From positions 124,001 to 188,000 of the forward strand of contig NZ_FOOA01000002.1 in assembly GCF_900113065.1 (NCBI RefSeq): a stretch of DNA of 64,000 nt, given 5' to 3'. Numbering within the stretch: the stretch's first letter is position 1; each line of letters begins with the position of its first letter. This DNA comes from Aureimonas phyllosphaerae. GTDB lineage: Bacteria; Pseudomonadota; Alphaproteobacteria; Rhizobiales; Rhizobiaceae. This document shows positions 1 through 7,873 of this stretch, piece by piece. The position numbers and the translations under genes were made by a program. The notes under the pieces are model-generated. The model was not told the origin of the DNA, did not search any database, and saw only the letters and a list, made by a program, of their open reading frames with translations.

Positions 1-198
1 TTCCACACCGGCCAGACCCCGGTGCTGAAGTACAATCGCCAGCTGATGCAAGCGATCCTCCACGATCGCCTGCCGATTGCCGACATCGTCAACGCCAAGA
101 TCATTCCGCTCCACCAAGCCGCTGAAGGCTACGAGACGTTCGATCAGGGCGCGGCCGTGAAATTCGTCCTTGATCCGCACGGTGAACTGGCCGCCTGA
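1..198 (+). CDS. fdhA: Glutathione-independent formaldehyde dehydrogenase, C-terminal end (partial)
   Basis: Only the last 65 codons lie in the window; the gene begins to the left. The visible end (HTGQTPVLKYN near the start, KFVLDPHGEL near the stop) looks like the C-terminus of the zinc-dependent, NAD-linked formaldehyde dehydrogenase FdhA of Pseudomonas. That enzyme oxidises formaldehyde to formate without glutathione. Catalytic zinc ligands are outside the window and cannot be checked. It lies on the same strand as the betaine importer and near gbcAB, whose demethylation pathway releases formaldehyde, so a detoxifying role for the C1 product is likely. Confidence 0.8.
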   Translation, partial: FHTGQTPVLKYNRQLMQAILHDRLPIADIVNAKIIPLHQAAEGYETFDQGAAVKFVLDPHGELAA

Positions 199-657
199 GC
201 GGGTCTCGGCGGGGCGGACGGCTCGACGCCGCTTCGTCTCGCCTTGTTCCTTCGGGCCACTTGCGTCACGCTGCCGCAGACGGAATGATCCGTTCGATCG
301 AAACTGGTCCGGGCCGCCGGGGCCCAACTCCTTCTCCTCCACGGGGATCGAGGAAAGTCGCTTGCCTGATTACAAAATAGCCAGCGTCGATTGATGCGGT
401 GCTGGTGCTCAGTTCGTCGCAATAAATCTATTCAAGCGTCGCAATAGTCCTATTGGTTGCCCCGTGCGCCGATAGTCTCATGGTCGAAGCGGCCGAAGTC
501 GCACCGAGCATCGAGGTGGATTCAGGTCTCCCGCCCTCATCCGTCTCCTTCGTTCGCGGGATCGAGCCCGAGCCGCGATCGGATCAGGACCCCAGCATAT
601 CCCGGCACATGGCGCCGCCGGGTAGGCCCCGTTCTCGCGCCGCAGGAGTATCGACTG
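199..657. other. Non-coding stretch between fdhA and the betaine importer
   Basis: I see no convincing gene in these 459 bases. The region is locally A+T-rich around 368-455 and carries an exact 10-base direct repeat (listed separately), which makes it the probable regulatory region of the importer genes that start at 658. I found no U-tailed terminator hairpin after fdhA. Confidence 0.6.
415..446 (+). promoter_or_regulatory. Candidate AraC-type operator: direct repeat CGTCGCAATA x2
   Basis: CGTCGCAATA occurs at 415-424 and again at 437-446. The copies are exactly 22 bases apart, about two helical turns. AraC-family regulators commonly bind two half-sites spaced this way on one face of the helix. 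A related GTCGCAAAA lies at 5345-5353, between the GbdR-like regulator and gbcA. Assignment to that regulator is inference. Confidence 0.45.
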
Positions 658-1665
658 ATGAAGCATCTCTTGGCATCGACCGTTCTTGCGCTGGCGTTCA
701 GTTCGGTGGGCACCCTCGCCGCTCACGCCGCGGGTGACTGCAGCGAGGTCACCGTGGCTGCGATGAACTGGCAGAGCGCCGAAGTGCTCGCCAGCCTCGA
801 CAAAATCATCCTGGAAAATGGCTACGGCTGCGAAGTCTCGATCATTTCGGGGGATACCGTGCCGACCCTGACGTCGATGGCCGAGCGAGGTCAGCCGGAT
901 ATCGCCCCGGAAGGCTGGGTCGATCTTGTGCCCGAGGTCATCAACCGCGGTCTGGCCGAGAAGAAGCTCGTCGCCACCGGTCACGCCCTGTCCGACGGCG
1001 CGCAGCAAGGGTGGTTCATCCCGAAATACGTCGCGGACGCCCATCCCGACATCAAGACCATCGGCGATGCGCTGAAGCACCCGGAACTCTTCCCGAACCC
1101 GGAGGACTCCAGCAAGGGTGCCGTCTTCAACGGACCGCAGGGATGGGGCGGCACGGTCGTCACCGCGCAGTTCTTCAAGGCTTACGATGCCGCCAACAAG
1201 GGCTTCACGCTGGTCGACACCGGCTCGTCCGCCGGTCTCGACGGATCGATCGCCCGCGCCAACGAGAACAAGCAGGGCTGGCTCGGCTATTACTGGGCCC
1301 CGACTGCGATCCTGGGACGCTATCCGATGGTTCGCCTCGGCTTCGATGCCCCGCACGATGCCGCGGAATGGAAGCGCTGCAACTCCAACGCCGACTGCCC
1401 CGATCCGAAGCTCAATGAATGGGTGGCCGACAACGTCGATACGGTAGTGACCGCCAAGTTTGCCGAGCGCGCGGGCGAGCCGGTGATGACGTATCTCGGC
1501 AAGCGGTCGTGGTCGAACGCGACGGTCAACGAGCTGCTGGCATGGATGACGGACAACCAGGCCAACGGCGACGATGGCGCGAAGCACTTCCTCGAGACCA
1601 AGAAGGACGTCTGGACGAAGTGGGTCACGCCGGAAGCGGCTTCCAAGATCGAGGCGGCTCTCTGA
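658..1665 (+). CDS. Glycine betaine/choline-type ABC transporter, periplasmic substrate-binding protein
   Basis: A 335-residue exported protein of the ProX/OpuAC/ChoX group that binds quaternary amines for an ABC importer. The N-terminus is a signal peptide (MKHLL, hydrophobic core, likely cleaved near AHAAG, residues 22-26). The mature part carries the PDIAPEGWVD and NGPQGWGG stretches seen in this group; the aromatic residues there probably help form the cation-binding site. A cysteine pair (CNSNADC) may form a disulphide. The ATG at 658 is chosen because AGGAG lies 9 bases upstream and a signal peptide follows at once. It heads a three-gene transporter operon. Choline and glycine betaine cannot be told apart by sequence. 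Confidence 0.85.
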   Translation: MKHLLASTVLALAFSSVGTLAAHAAGDCSEVTVAAMNWQSAEVLASLDKIILENGYGCEVSIISGDTVPTLTSMAERGQPDIAPEGWVDLVPEVINRGLAEKKLVATGHALSDGAQQGWFIPKYVADAHPDIKTIGDALKHPELFPNPEDSSKGAVFNGPQGWGGTVVTAQFFKAYDAANKGFTLVDTGSSAGLDGSIARANENKQGWLGYYWAPTAILGRYPMVRLGFDAPHDAAEWKRCNSNADCPDPKLNEWVADNVDTVVTAKFAERAGEPVMTYLGKRSWSNATVNELLAWMTDNQANGDDGAKHFLETKKDVWTKWVTPEAASKIEAAL

Positions 1666-1751
1666 CGCTTGATCCAGACCTCCGGTTGGCACCCGCGCGA
1701 ATGGCGCGGGTGCTCGGCCGATGATGAGACGAACAGACGACGGGGGACGCG

Positions 1752-2639
1752 ATGGACTGGTTGTGGACCTTTCCGCACATGGACGACAACCATCTGCGAA
1801 TGCTTCGCTCGACCATCGACGATAGCTTTCGCACGTTCACCCGGGCCTGGGGCGATCCCATCCAGGCGCTGTTCGAGCCGCTCCGGATCCTCCTGGTCTG
1901 GATGGAATGGATCATGCTGAACACGCCCTGGCCGGTGATCATCCTGGCCGTCGCCGCCCTCGCCTGGGCGGCAAGCCGCCGTTGGCCCATCGTGATCGGC
2001 TCGGTCGTGACGCTGCTGCTGATCGGCTATTTCGACATGTGGGAAGACACGATGCGGACGATCTCGATGATCATCGTCTGCACGCTGATCTCGCTGGTCG
2101 TTGGCATTCCGGTCGGCATCGCCATGGCGCGCTCGCGCCGCGTCCGCAGTGTGATCAGTCCTATCCTCGACGTGATGCAGACCCTGCCGAGCTTCGTCTA
2201 TCTCATCCCGGTGGTGATGCTGATGGGCATTGGACGCGTGCCGGGGCTGATCGCCGTGGTGATCTACGCCATTCCTCCGATCATTCGCCTGACCGATCTC
2301 GGCATCCGGCTGGTCAACAAGGAAGTGCTGGAAGCTTCGGACGCCTTCGGGTCGTCGTCCTGGCAAAAGCTCGTCAACGTCCAGCTGCCGTTGGCGATGC
2401 CAACCATCATGACGGGCATCAACCAAACCATCATGATGGCGCTCGCGATGGTCGTCATCGCTTCGATGATCGGTGTGCAGGGACTCGGACAGCCCGTGCT
2501 GCGCGCCATCAACAACCAGTACTTCACGATGGGCATCTTCAACGGTCTGGCGATCGTCGGCATTGCGATCATCTTCGACCGCATCAGCCAGGCATTCGGC
2601 CAGCGTTTGCAGCGCCACAAGGAGCTCGGGCATGCTTGA
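1752..2639 (+). CDS. Glycine betaine/choline-type ABC transporter permease
   Basis: A 295-residue inner-membrane permease of the ProW/ChoW/OpuAB family. It has a soluble N-terminal segment of about 45 residues, then several hydrophobic helices. The cytoplasmic coupling segment (EASDAFGSSSWQKLVNVQLPLA, about residues 195-216) matches the EAA loop of binding-protein-dependent permeases, which contacts the ATPase. The start is supported by a G-rich Shine-Dalgarno (GGGGGA) upstream. It follows the binding protein by 86 bases and overlaps the ATPase gene by 8 bases, so the two are probably translationally coupled. Confidence 0.87.
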   Translation: MDWLWTFPHMDDNHLRMLRSTIDDSFRTFTRAWGDPIQALFEPLRILLVWMEWIMLNTPWPVIILAVAALAWAASRRWPIVIGSVVTLLLIGYFDMWEDTMRTISMIIVCTLISLVVGIPVGIAMARSRRVRSVISPILDVMQTLPSFVYLIPVVMLMGIGRVPGLIAVVIYAIPPIIRLTDLGIRLVNKEVLEASDAFGSSSWQKLVNVQLPLAMPTIMTGINQTIMMALAMVVIASMIGVQGLGQPVLRAINNQYFTMGIFNGLAIVGIAIIFDRISQAFGQRLQRHKELGHA

Positions 2640-3711
2640 TACCGCGACGCCCCTCCAGCGCGCGGCTCCTGCCCGCCGCGAACAGACGCAGGATCACGCG
2701 ATCGAAATCCGCGGCCTCTCCAAGGTCTTCGGCAAGACGCCTGAGAAGATCGTCCCGCTGTTGAAGCAGGGCGTGACGAAGCAGGAGATCATGGATGTGC
2801 ACAAGCACGTCCTTGGTCTCAACGACATCAACATCTCCATGCCGGCCGGAGCGATCCAGGTGATCATGGGCCTCTCGGGCTCCGGCAAGTCGACCCTGAT
2901 CCGCCACATCAACCGCCTGATCGACCCGAGCGTCGGCGAGGTGCTCGTCGCGGGGGTCGACGTCTGCAAGATGTCGCCGAAGGAGCTGCGCGAGTTCCGG
3001 CGCCATAAGACGGCGATGGTGTTTCAGCAGTTCGGTCTGCTGCCGCACCGGACCGTGCTCGACAACGCCGTCTACGGGCTGCAGCTACAGGGTGTCCCCC
3101 GTGCGCGACAGGTCGACGCGGCGATGCACTGGCTCGGCCGGGTCGGCCTGTCCGGCTTCGAGAACCACTATCCTCACCAGCTGTCCGGCGGCATGCAGCA
3201 GCGCGTGGGCCTTGCTCGCGCCCTCGTCAACGATGCGCCGATCCTGCTGATGGACGAGGCCTTCTCCGCCCTCGATCCGTTGATCCGCGTCGACATGCAG
3301 TCGATCCTGCTCGAGCTCCAGAAGGAGATTCGCAAGACCATCGTCTTCATCACGCATGACCTGGACGAGGCGCTGCGCCTTGGCGACCGGATCGCAATTC
3401 TGCGGGATGGGGAGGTCGTCCAGCAGGGTACGGGCCAGGAAATCGTCCTCTCACCCGCCGACGAATACATCATGGATTTCGTCCGGCATGTGAACCGCGG
3501 CAAGGTCGTGCAGCTGTCCGCCGTCGTGGAACGGCAGGCGATCCCTCCGGACGTCGACGGCATTGAACTGCCGTGCAGCACGCTCTTGGAAACGGCGGTT
3601 TCGAGCCTCCTGGCCTCCGGCAAATCGATGATCGTCGTGCGGGATCCGTGGGGAGAGGCATTGGGCTGCCTGTCGCTTCCAAAAGTCGTCGCTGCGATGG
3701 TCGGTCCCTGA
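2632..3711 (+). CDS. Glycine betaine/choline-type ABC transporter ATP-binding protein
   Basis: A 359-residue ProV/ChoV/OpuAA-type ATPase that powers the importer. Walker A is GLSGSGKST (about residue 82), the Q-loop is FQQFGLLPHRT, the ABC signature is LSGGMQQR and Walker B is ILLMDEAFSALD. The N-terminal FGKTPEKIVPLLKQG stretch is typical of ProV-type ATPases. The roughly 70 residues after the nucleotide-binding domain would be the CBS-like regulatory region of this family, though I see no strong CBS signature. The ATG at 2632 has AAGGAG 8 bases upstream and overlaps the permease stop. Confidence 0.88.
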   Translation: MLDTATPLQRAAPARREQTQDHAIEIRGLSKVFGKTPEKIVPLLKQGVTKQEIMDVHKHVLGLNDINISMPAGAIQVIMGLSGSGKSTLIRHINRLIDPSVGEVLVAGVDVCKMSPKELREFRRHKTAMVFQQFGLLPHRTVLDNAVYGLQLQGVPRARQVDAAMHWLGRVGLSGFENHYPHQLSGGMQQRVGLARALVNDAPILLMDEAFSALDPLIRVDMQSILLELQKEIRKTIVFITHDLDEALRLGDRIAILRDGEVVQQGTGQEIVLSPADEYIMDFVRHVNRGKVVQLSAVVERQAIPPDVDGIELPCSTLLETAVSSLLASGKSMIVVRDPWGEALGCLSLPKVVAAMVGP

Positions 3712-3841
3712 CCCTCCGTGCGGTCGACCGACGTCTTCGCTCGCCGAGGATGTGACCACGCGTGCAGTCGACGGCGCGTGCTGCTAGAGCCGGACGTCGA
3801 ATTCCGATCTCGGCGCGCGGAACGAGCGCCCAGGCAATCGA

Positions 3842-4357
3842 ATGGTGTCCATGTCCGACGCACGTGCAGAACTCGCAGCCATCTTCAATCGCCTTGGCAT
3901 CCAGCCCGTCGAGATCGAGCATCCGCCCGTCCACACGGTGGAAGAGGCCCTGCCCTTCTGGAACTCGCTGGACGGCGTCCACACGAAGAATCTGCTTCTG
4001 AAAGGCGCGAAGGGGGGCCTTTGGCTGGTCTGCGTTCCGACGGATCGTCGGCTTGACCTGAAAGCTCTAGCAGCTCACCTCGGCGCGAAGAAATTCTCCT
4101 TCGCCAGCGCCGACACCTTGATGGAGTCGCTTGGCGTCGTTCAGGGTTCGGTCAGTCCCCTCGCCCTCGTGAACGACAAGTCCGGAGCGGTGCAACTCGT
4201 GCTGGCGAAAGACATGCTGGCGCATCGGCGCATCACCGTCCATCCCCTCGTCAATACGGCCACGATGTCACTCGCCAGTGGTGATCTGCTTCGCGTGGTC
4301 GAGGCGACCGGTCACAAACCCGAGATGATCGATTTCGACGCCCTGGCCAGCGGCTGA
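3842..4357 (+). CDS. YbaK/ProX-type aminoacyl-tRNA deacylase (trans-editing protein)
   Basis: A 171-residue free-standing editing domain of the YbaK/INS/ProXp group, which hydrolyses mischarged aminoacyl-tRNA such as Ala-tRNA-Pro. Family features include the HTVEEA segment, the KNLLLK motif with the conserved lysine (about residue 49), and GSVSPLALVND near residue 100. The length fits a single-domain ProX. An alternative ATG sits three codons downstream at 3851. It lies between the betaine importer and the convergent AraC-type regulator, ending only 3 bases from the regulator's stop. Nothing in the sequence ties it to betaine use. Confidence 0.85.
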   Translation: MVSMSDARAELAAIFNRLGIQPVEIEHPPVHTVEEALPFWNSLDGVHTKNLLLKGAKGGLWLVCVPTDRRLDLKALAAHLGAKKFSFASADTLMESLGVVQGSVSPLALVNDKSGAVQLVLAKDMLAHRRITVHPLVNTATMSLASGDLLRVVEATGHKPEMIDFDALASG

Positions 4358-4360
4358 GCG

Positions 4361-5323
4361 TTACGCCGGCGTGACCTTGCGCTCCGCTCGAGGAGAGTGG
4401 CCGAACCGCTCGAGATAGCTTTGCGAAAAGTACGACGCAGAATTGAAGCCGCTCGCCATCGCCACGTCGAGAATGCTCATCCGCGTTTGCCGCAGAAGTT
4501 TCCGAGCATGCTCGAGCCGAATGTTGACGTAGTGGCGCGTCGGCGACACCGCCACGTGTTCCAGAAACAACCGTTCGAGCTGACGTGACGACAACGCGAC
4601 GCTCCGAGCGAGCTCATCGATGCTCGTCGGACGTTCGATCGATGCCTCCATGAGCGTCAGAACGCGCTGGACCTTCGGATGGGGGTTGAGGGACCGCGTT
4701 CCCAGATCGGGGCGCTGGGGTTCGTCGGCGTCGCGGATGCGCTTGTGGATCATCTGATCGGCGACCGCCCGTGCAAGCGCATCGCCAAAGTCGCGGCGAA
4801 TGAGTGACAGCATCATATCGGCCGCCGCCACGCCCCCGGCGCAGGTGAAGCGATCTCTATCGATCTCGAACAAGTCGTCCCCGACGTCGAGATCAGGAAA
4901 GTCCGCCCGCAAACCCGGGCGGTTCTCCCAGTGGATCGTGCAGCGATAGCCGTCGAGCAGCCGCGCCTTCGCGAGCACGTAGGCACCCGTGCAGACCGCG
5001 CCGGCCTTGACCCCGGATTTCGCGAGCTTGCGCAACGTCGGTATCAGGTCGTGATGGTCGTGAAGGTGAACGTTTACGCCGGCGCAGACGACCACGGCAT
5101 CCAGCCCCAGGGCATCGCGAAAGGATCCGTCGACGGCAACCCGCACGCCGTTCGAAGCTTCGGCCGCAAGGCCGTCAGAAGCAAAGAGCTTCCAATCGTA
5201 GAGACGACGATCGGCAGCCCGGTTGGCGAGTCTGAGCGGCTCGACGGCCGCGGTGAACGCGATCATCGAGAAGCTCTCGGTCAGCATGAAACCGAAGAGT
5301 TGGGAATCCGAACCGACCGTCAC
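4361..5323 (-). CDS. gbdR: GlxA/GbdR-type AraC-family transcriptional regulator
   Basis: A 320-residue regulator with an N-terminal DJ-1/PfpI (class I glutamine amidotransferase-like) domain over about residues 8-180, including GAVCTGAYVLA with the nucleophile-elbow cysteine. A C-terminal AraC helix-turn-helix pair follows (about residues 215-315, with SSRQLERLF and ASGFNSASYFSQSYLERFG). This is the layout of GbdR, the glycine betaine/dimethylglycine-responsive activator of Pseudomonas. It is transcribed divergently from gbcA across 133 bases, the usual place for such a regulator. The start is a GTG with only a weak ribosome site. The name rests on domain layout plus context, so other GlxA-type specificities remain possible. 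Confidence 0.75.
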   Translation of the reverse strand: MTVGSDSQLFGFMLTESFSMIAFTAAVEPLRLANRAADRRLYDWKLFASDGLAAEASNGVRVAVDGSFRDALGLDAVVVCAGVNVHLHDHHDLIPTLRKLAKSGVKAGAVCTGAYVLAKARLLDGYRCTIHWENRPGLRADFPDLDVGDDLFEIDRDRFTCAGGVAAADMMLSLIRRDFGDALARAVADQMIHKRIRDADEPQRPDLGTRSLNPHPKVQRVLTLMEASIERPTSIDELARSVALSSRQLERLFLEHVAVSPTRHYVNIRLEHARKLLRQTRMSILDVAMASGFNSASYFSQSYLERFGHSPRAERKVTPA

Positions 5324-5344
5324 GGTGCACCAAGCGAGCGCGAT

Positions 5345-5365
5345 GTCGCAAAAGCTAAATTAGCT
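5345..5365. promoter_or_regulatory. Candidate operator in the gbdR-gbcA divergent gap
   Basis: The gap holds GTCGCAAAA (5345-5353), resembling the half-site of the direct repeat at 415-446. It is followed immediately by the inverted repeat AGCTAA-A-TTAGCT (5353-5365). It lies just 22 bases from the regulator's start codon, so it could serve autoregulation and gbcA activation. Inferred from position and symmetry only. Confidence 0.4.
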
Positions 5366-5456
5366 GTCGTCGTCGTTCAAGACGGACGATGCGAAAGCGA
5401 GAATTCTTCCAAGCTGAAGAGGCTGCTAGCCTTGCTGCGGGGAGTCGCGGTCGGTC

Positions 5457-6713
5457 ATGCTCAACAAGTTGGATACGCTGGAGTCTTTGGTCCTGGGGCG
5501 CCGCCTCGGACACAGCCTCGACGCGCCCTTCTACACCTCGCCGGAGGTGTTCGCGGCGGATATGGAAGCGATCTTCTACCGCCACTGGATCTATGTCGGC
5601 GTCGAGCCCGACGTGTCCGAGCCCGGCGACGTCGCGACGGTCGAAATCGGCAAGGCGTCGATCCTCATCGTTCGCGACGACGACAATGAGGTTCGCGCCT
5701 TCTTCAATGTTTGCCGGCACCGCGGCGCCCGTCTCGTGGACGAAGAGAAGACGACGGTGGGCAACCTCGTCTGCCGCTATCACTCCTGGACCTACGGTCT
5801 CGACGGTCATCTCGTGCATGCGCCGCACATGGGGTCGGACTTCGATCCATCCTGCAAGGGATTGAAGCCGGTCAATCTCCGCTCGCTGGAGGGGCTGCTC
5901 TTCGTCTGCCTCGCGGACAACCCGCCTGAGGACTTCGACCAGCTCGCCGCCCGCATGGCGCCCTACATCGCACCTCACAACGTGCGCGGCACCAAGATCG
6001 CCTACCAGAGCGATCTGATCGAAATGGGCAACTGGAAGCTGACGCTCGAGAACAATCGCGAGTGCTACCACTGCGAGGCCAATCATCCCGAGTTGACGGT
6101 CCCGCTTTTCGCCTACGGCTTCGGCTTCTCTCCGGAGGAAATGGACCCGATCGATTTGGAGAATGCTCAGCGCTACGACGCGCTGCGGGCGACAAGCCAT
6201 GACGAGTGGGAGAAGATGGGCCTCCCCTCGCGCGAGATCGAGGAACTCGACACCCGCGTCAGCGGCTTCCGCACCGAGCGACTGCCGCTCGACGGCGATG
6301 GCGAGAGCCACACGATGGACACGCGGGCGGCGTGCAGCGTCCCGCTTGGGCGCTTCAGCACCGCCAAACTTGGCGGCCTGTCCTTCTGGACGCAACCGAA
6401 TTCCTGGCATCATTTCCTCGGCGACCACATCGTCACCTTCTCGGTCCTGCCGCTCGATGAAGGACGCACGCTGGTCCGCACGAAATGGCTGGTCAACGAG
6501 GACGCGGTCGAGGGCGTGGACTACGAGATCGATCGGCTGATCGAGGTCTGGACCGCGACCAACGCGCAGGATGCAGCTCTTGTCGAGATGTGCCAGCAGG
6601 GCGCGCTCAGCCCTGCCTACGAGCCCGGCCCCTATTCGCCCAATACCGAAATGCTCGTGGAGAAATTCATCCGTTGGTACGTCGCCCGCATGACGGACTA
6701 CATCACGAAATGA
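5457..6713 (+). CDS. gbcA: Glycine betaine monooxygenase, Rieske oxygenase subunit
   Basis: A 418-residue Rieske-type aromatic-ring-hydroxylase-family protein that would demethylate glycine betaine to dimethylglycine plus formaldehyde. The Rieske [2Fe-2S] ligands are C86/H88 (NVCRHRGARL) and C106/H109 (CRYHSWTY). The mononuclear iron site lies in ENNRECYHCEANHPEL (H205, H210). The C-terminal NQxD/PGPYSPNTE region closely resembles Pseudomonas GbcA as I remember it. It overlaps gbcB by ATGA and diverges from the GbdR-like regulator. Carnitine and proline-betaine demethylases are related, but the neighbouring importer, regulator and formaldehyde dehydrogenase favour glycine betaine. Confidence 0.85.
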   Translation: MLNKLDTLESLVLGRRLGHSLDAPFYTSPEVFAADMEAIFYRHWIYVGVEPDVSEPGDVATVEIGKASILIVRDDDNEVRAFFNVCRHRGARLVDEEKTTVGNLVCRYHSWTYGLDGHLVHAPHMGSDFDPSCKGLKPVNLRSLEGLLFVCLADNPPEDFDQLAARMAPYIAPHNVRGTKIAYQSDLIEMGNWKLTLENNRECYHCEANHPELTVPLFAYGFGFSPEEMDPIDLENAQRYDALRATSHDEWEKMGLPSREIEELDTRVSGFRTERLPLDGDGESHTMDTRAACSVPLGRFSTAKLGGLSFWTQPNSWHHFLGDHIVTFSVLPLDEGRTLVRTKWLVNEDAVEGVDYEIDRLIEVWTATNAQDAALVEMCQQGALSPAYEPGPYSPNTEMLVEKFIRWYVARMTDYITK

Positions 6714-7840
6714 GCGAGGCCGCGGGTGGAGGCAATTCGGGTTCGGCCTCGATCGAGCTCGCCGACGGGCTGTGGGACAGCGAGGCGGACGATACTCTCG
6801 TCTGCCAGGCGGTGCGCGATGAGACCCATGACGTCAAGACGTTCGTCCTGAAGCCGGCGGCGCCAGGCCGCTTCCGTTTCAAGCCGGGTCAGTTCATGAC
6901 CTACGCCTTCGAGATCGATGGCGAAACCATCTATCGCTGCTACACGATCTCTTCGGCTCCGACGCGTCCCGACCGCATCAGCTTCACGGTCAAGCGGGTT
7001 CCGGGCGGGCCGGTCTCGAATTGGCTGCACGACAGCTTCAAGCCCGGTATGCGCATTCGTGCTGTCGGCCCGATGGGTGACTTCACCTGCGCCGATCTGC
7101 CCGCCTCCAAGTACCTTTTCCTCTCCGGCGGCAGCGGCATCACGCCGTTGATGTCGATGGCGCGAACATTCCACGATCTCGGGCAGCGAGAAGACATCGT
7201 CTTCATCCACAACGCGCGATCGCCCGCCGACATCATCTTTCGCGAGGAACTGGAGGGAATGGCGCGCGTCGACGACGCCTTCCGCTTCGTTCCGATCGTC
7301 CAGAACGTGTCCCCGCTCGCTCCGTCGAGCGGGCTGAGAGGCTTCCTCACGCGCGGCATTCTCGATGTCGTCGTGCCTGATTTCCGCGAGCGCGAGGTCT
7401 TTGTCTGCGGTCCGGCCCCGTACCTGGCGGCCGTAAAGGCGATCCTGGCCGAAGCCGGCTACGAGATGGCGCGCTACCACGACGAGAGCTTCAACTTCGA
7501 GACGCTGACGGCGTCGGAGAAGGCAGTCGCGACCGAGGCCGAGCTACAACTGGAAACGGAAGCCGGGCCCACGGTCCGGACCTATACGGTCGAGTTCACG
7601 AAGACGCGGCGCAGCGTCGAGGTCCCGGAGACCATGACCGTGCTCGAGGCGGCCAAGCGAGCGGGCATGCGGCTGCCGTCATCCTGCTCGAAGGGGATGT
7701 GCGGCACGTGCAAATCGAAAAAGGTCTCGGGGACGGTCGCGATGACGCATCAGGGCGGCATCCGACAACGCGAGATCGATGCGGGCATGGTGCTCTTGTG
7801 TTGCTCCAAGCCGAACAGCGATTTGGTGATCGAACGCTGA
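6710..7840 (+). CDS. gbcB: Glycine betaine monooxygenase, ferredoxin-NAD(P)H reductase subunit
   Basis: A 376-residue electron-transfer partner of GbcA. An FAD-binding ferredoxin-reductase domain comes first (RCYTISS near residues 76-82), then an NAD(P)-binding domain (LSGGSGITPLMSM near residues 138-150). A C-terminal plant-type [2Fe-2S] ferredoxin follows, with cysteines at about C326, C331, C334 and C364/365 (CSKGMCGTC). It carries electrons from NADH through FAD and 2Fe-2S to the Rieske centre. The start at 6710 gives a 4-base ATGA overlap with gbcA, implying coupled translation. The gene converges on the ROK-type kinase. Confidence 0.85.
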   Translation: MSEAAGGGNSGSASIELADGLWDSEADDTLVCQAVRDETHDVKTFVLKPAAPGRFRFKPGQFMTYAFEIDGETIYRCYTISSAPTRPDRISFTVKRVPGGPVSNWLHDSFKPGMRIRAVGPMGDFTCADLPASKYLFLSGGSGITPLMSMARTFHDLGQREDIVFIHNARSPADIIFREELEGMARVDDAFRFVPIVQNVSPLAPSSGLRGFLTRGILDVVVPDFREREVFVCGPAPYLAAVKAILAEAGYEMARYHDESFNFETLTASEKAVATEAELQLETEAGPTVRTYTVEFTKTRRSVEVPETMTVLEAAKRAGMRLPSSCSKGMCGTCKSKKVSGTVAMTHQGGIRQREIDAGMVLLCCSKPNSDLVIER

Positions 7841-7849
7841 GGCAGTCGA

Positions 7850-7863
7850 GCCCTTTCGAGGGC
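7850..7863. terminator. Hairpin between convergent gbcB and ROK-type gene
   Basis: GCCCT-TTCG-AGGGC forms a perfect 5-bp stem with a stable UUCG-type loop in the 33-base gap between the two stop codons. No clear U-run follows on either strand, so efficient intrinsic termination is doubtful. Confidence 0.35.
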
Positions 7864-7873
7864 CCGTCTCTCC

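Noticed and set aside
478-1692. A 404-codon minus-strand frame opposite the betaine binding protein
   Set aside because: It shadows a well-supported gene, has no ribosome site or family motif, and its composition is that of an antisense frame.
5457-6713. Carnitine oxygenase (CntA) or stachydrine demethylase instead of GbcA
   Set aside because: These are close relatives. The length, the ENNRECYHC region and the neighbours (GbdR-like regulator, GbcB-type reductase with C-terminal ferredoxin, formaldehyde dehydrogenase) fit glycine betaine better. Not fully excluded.
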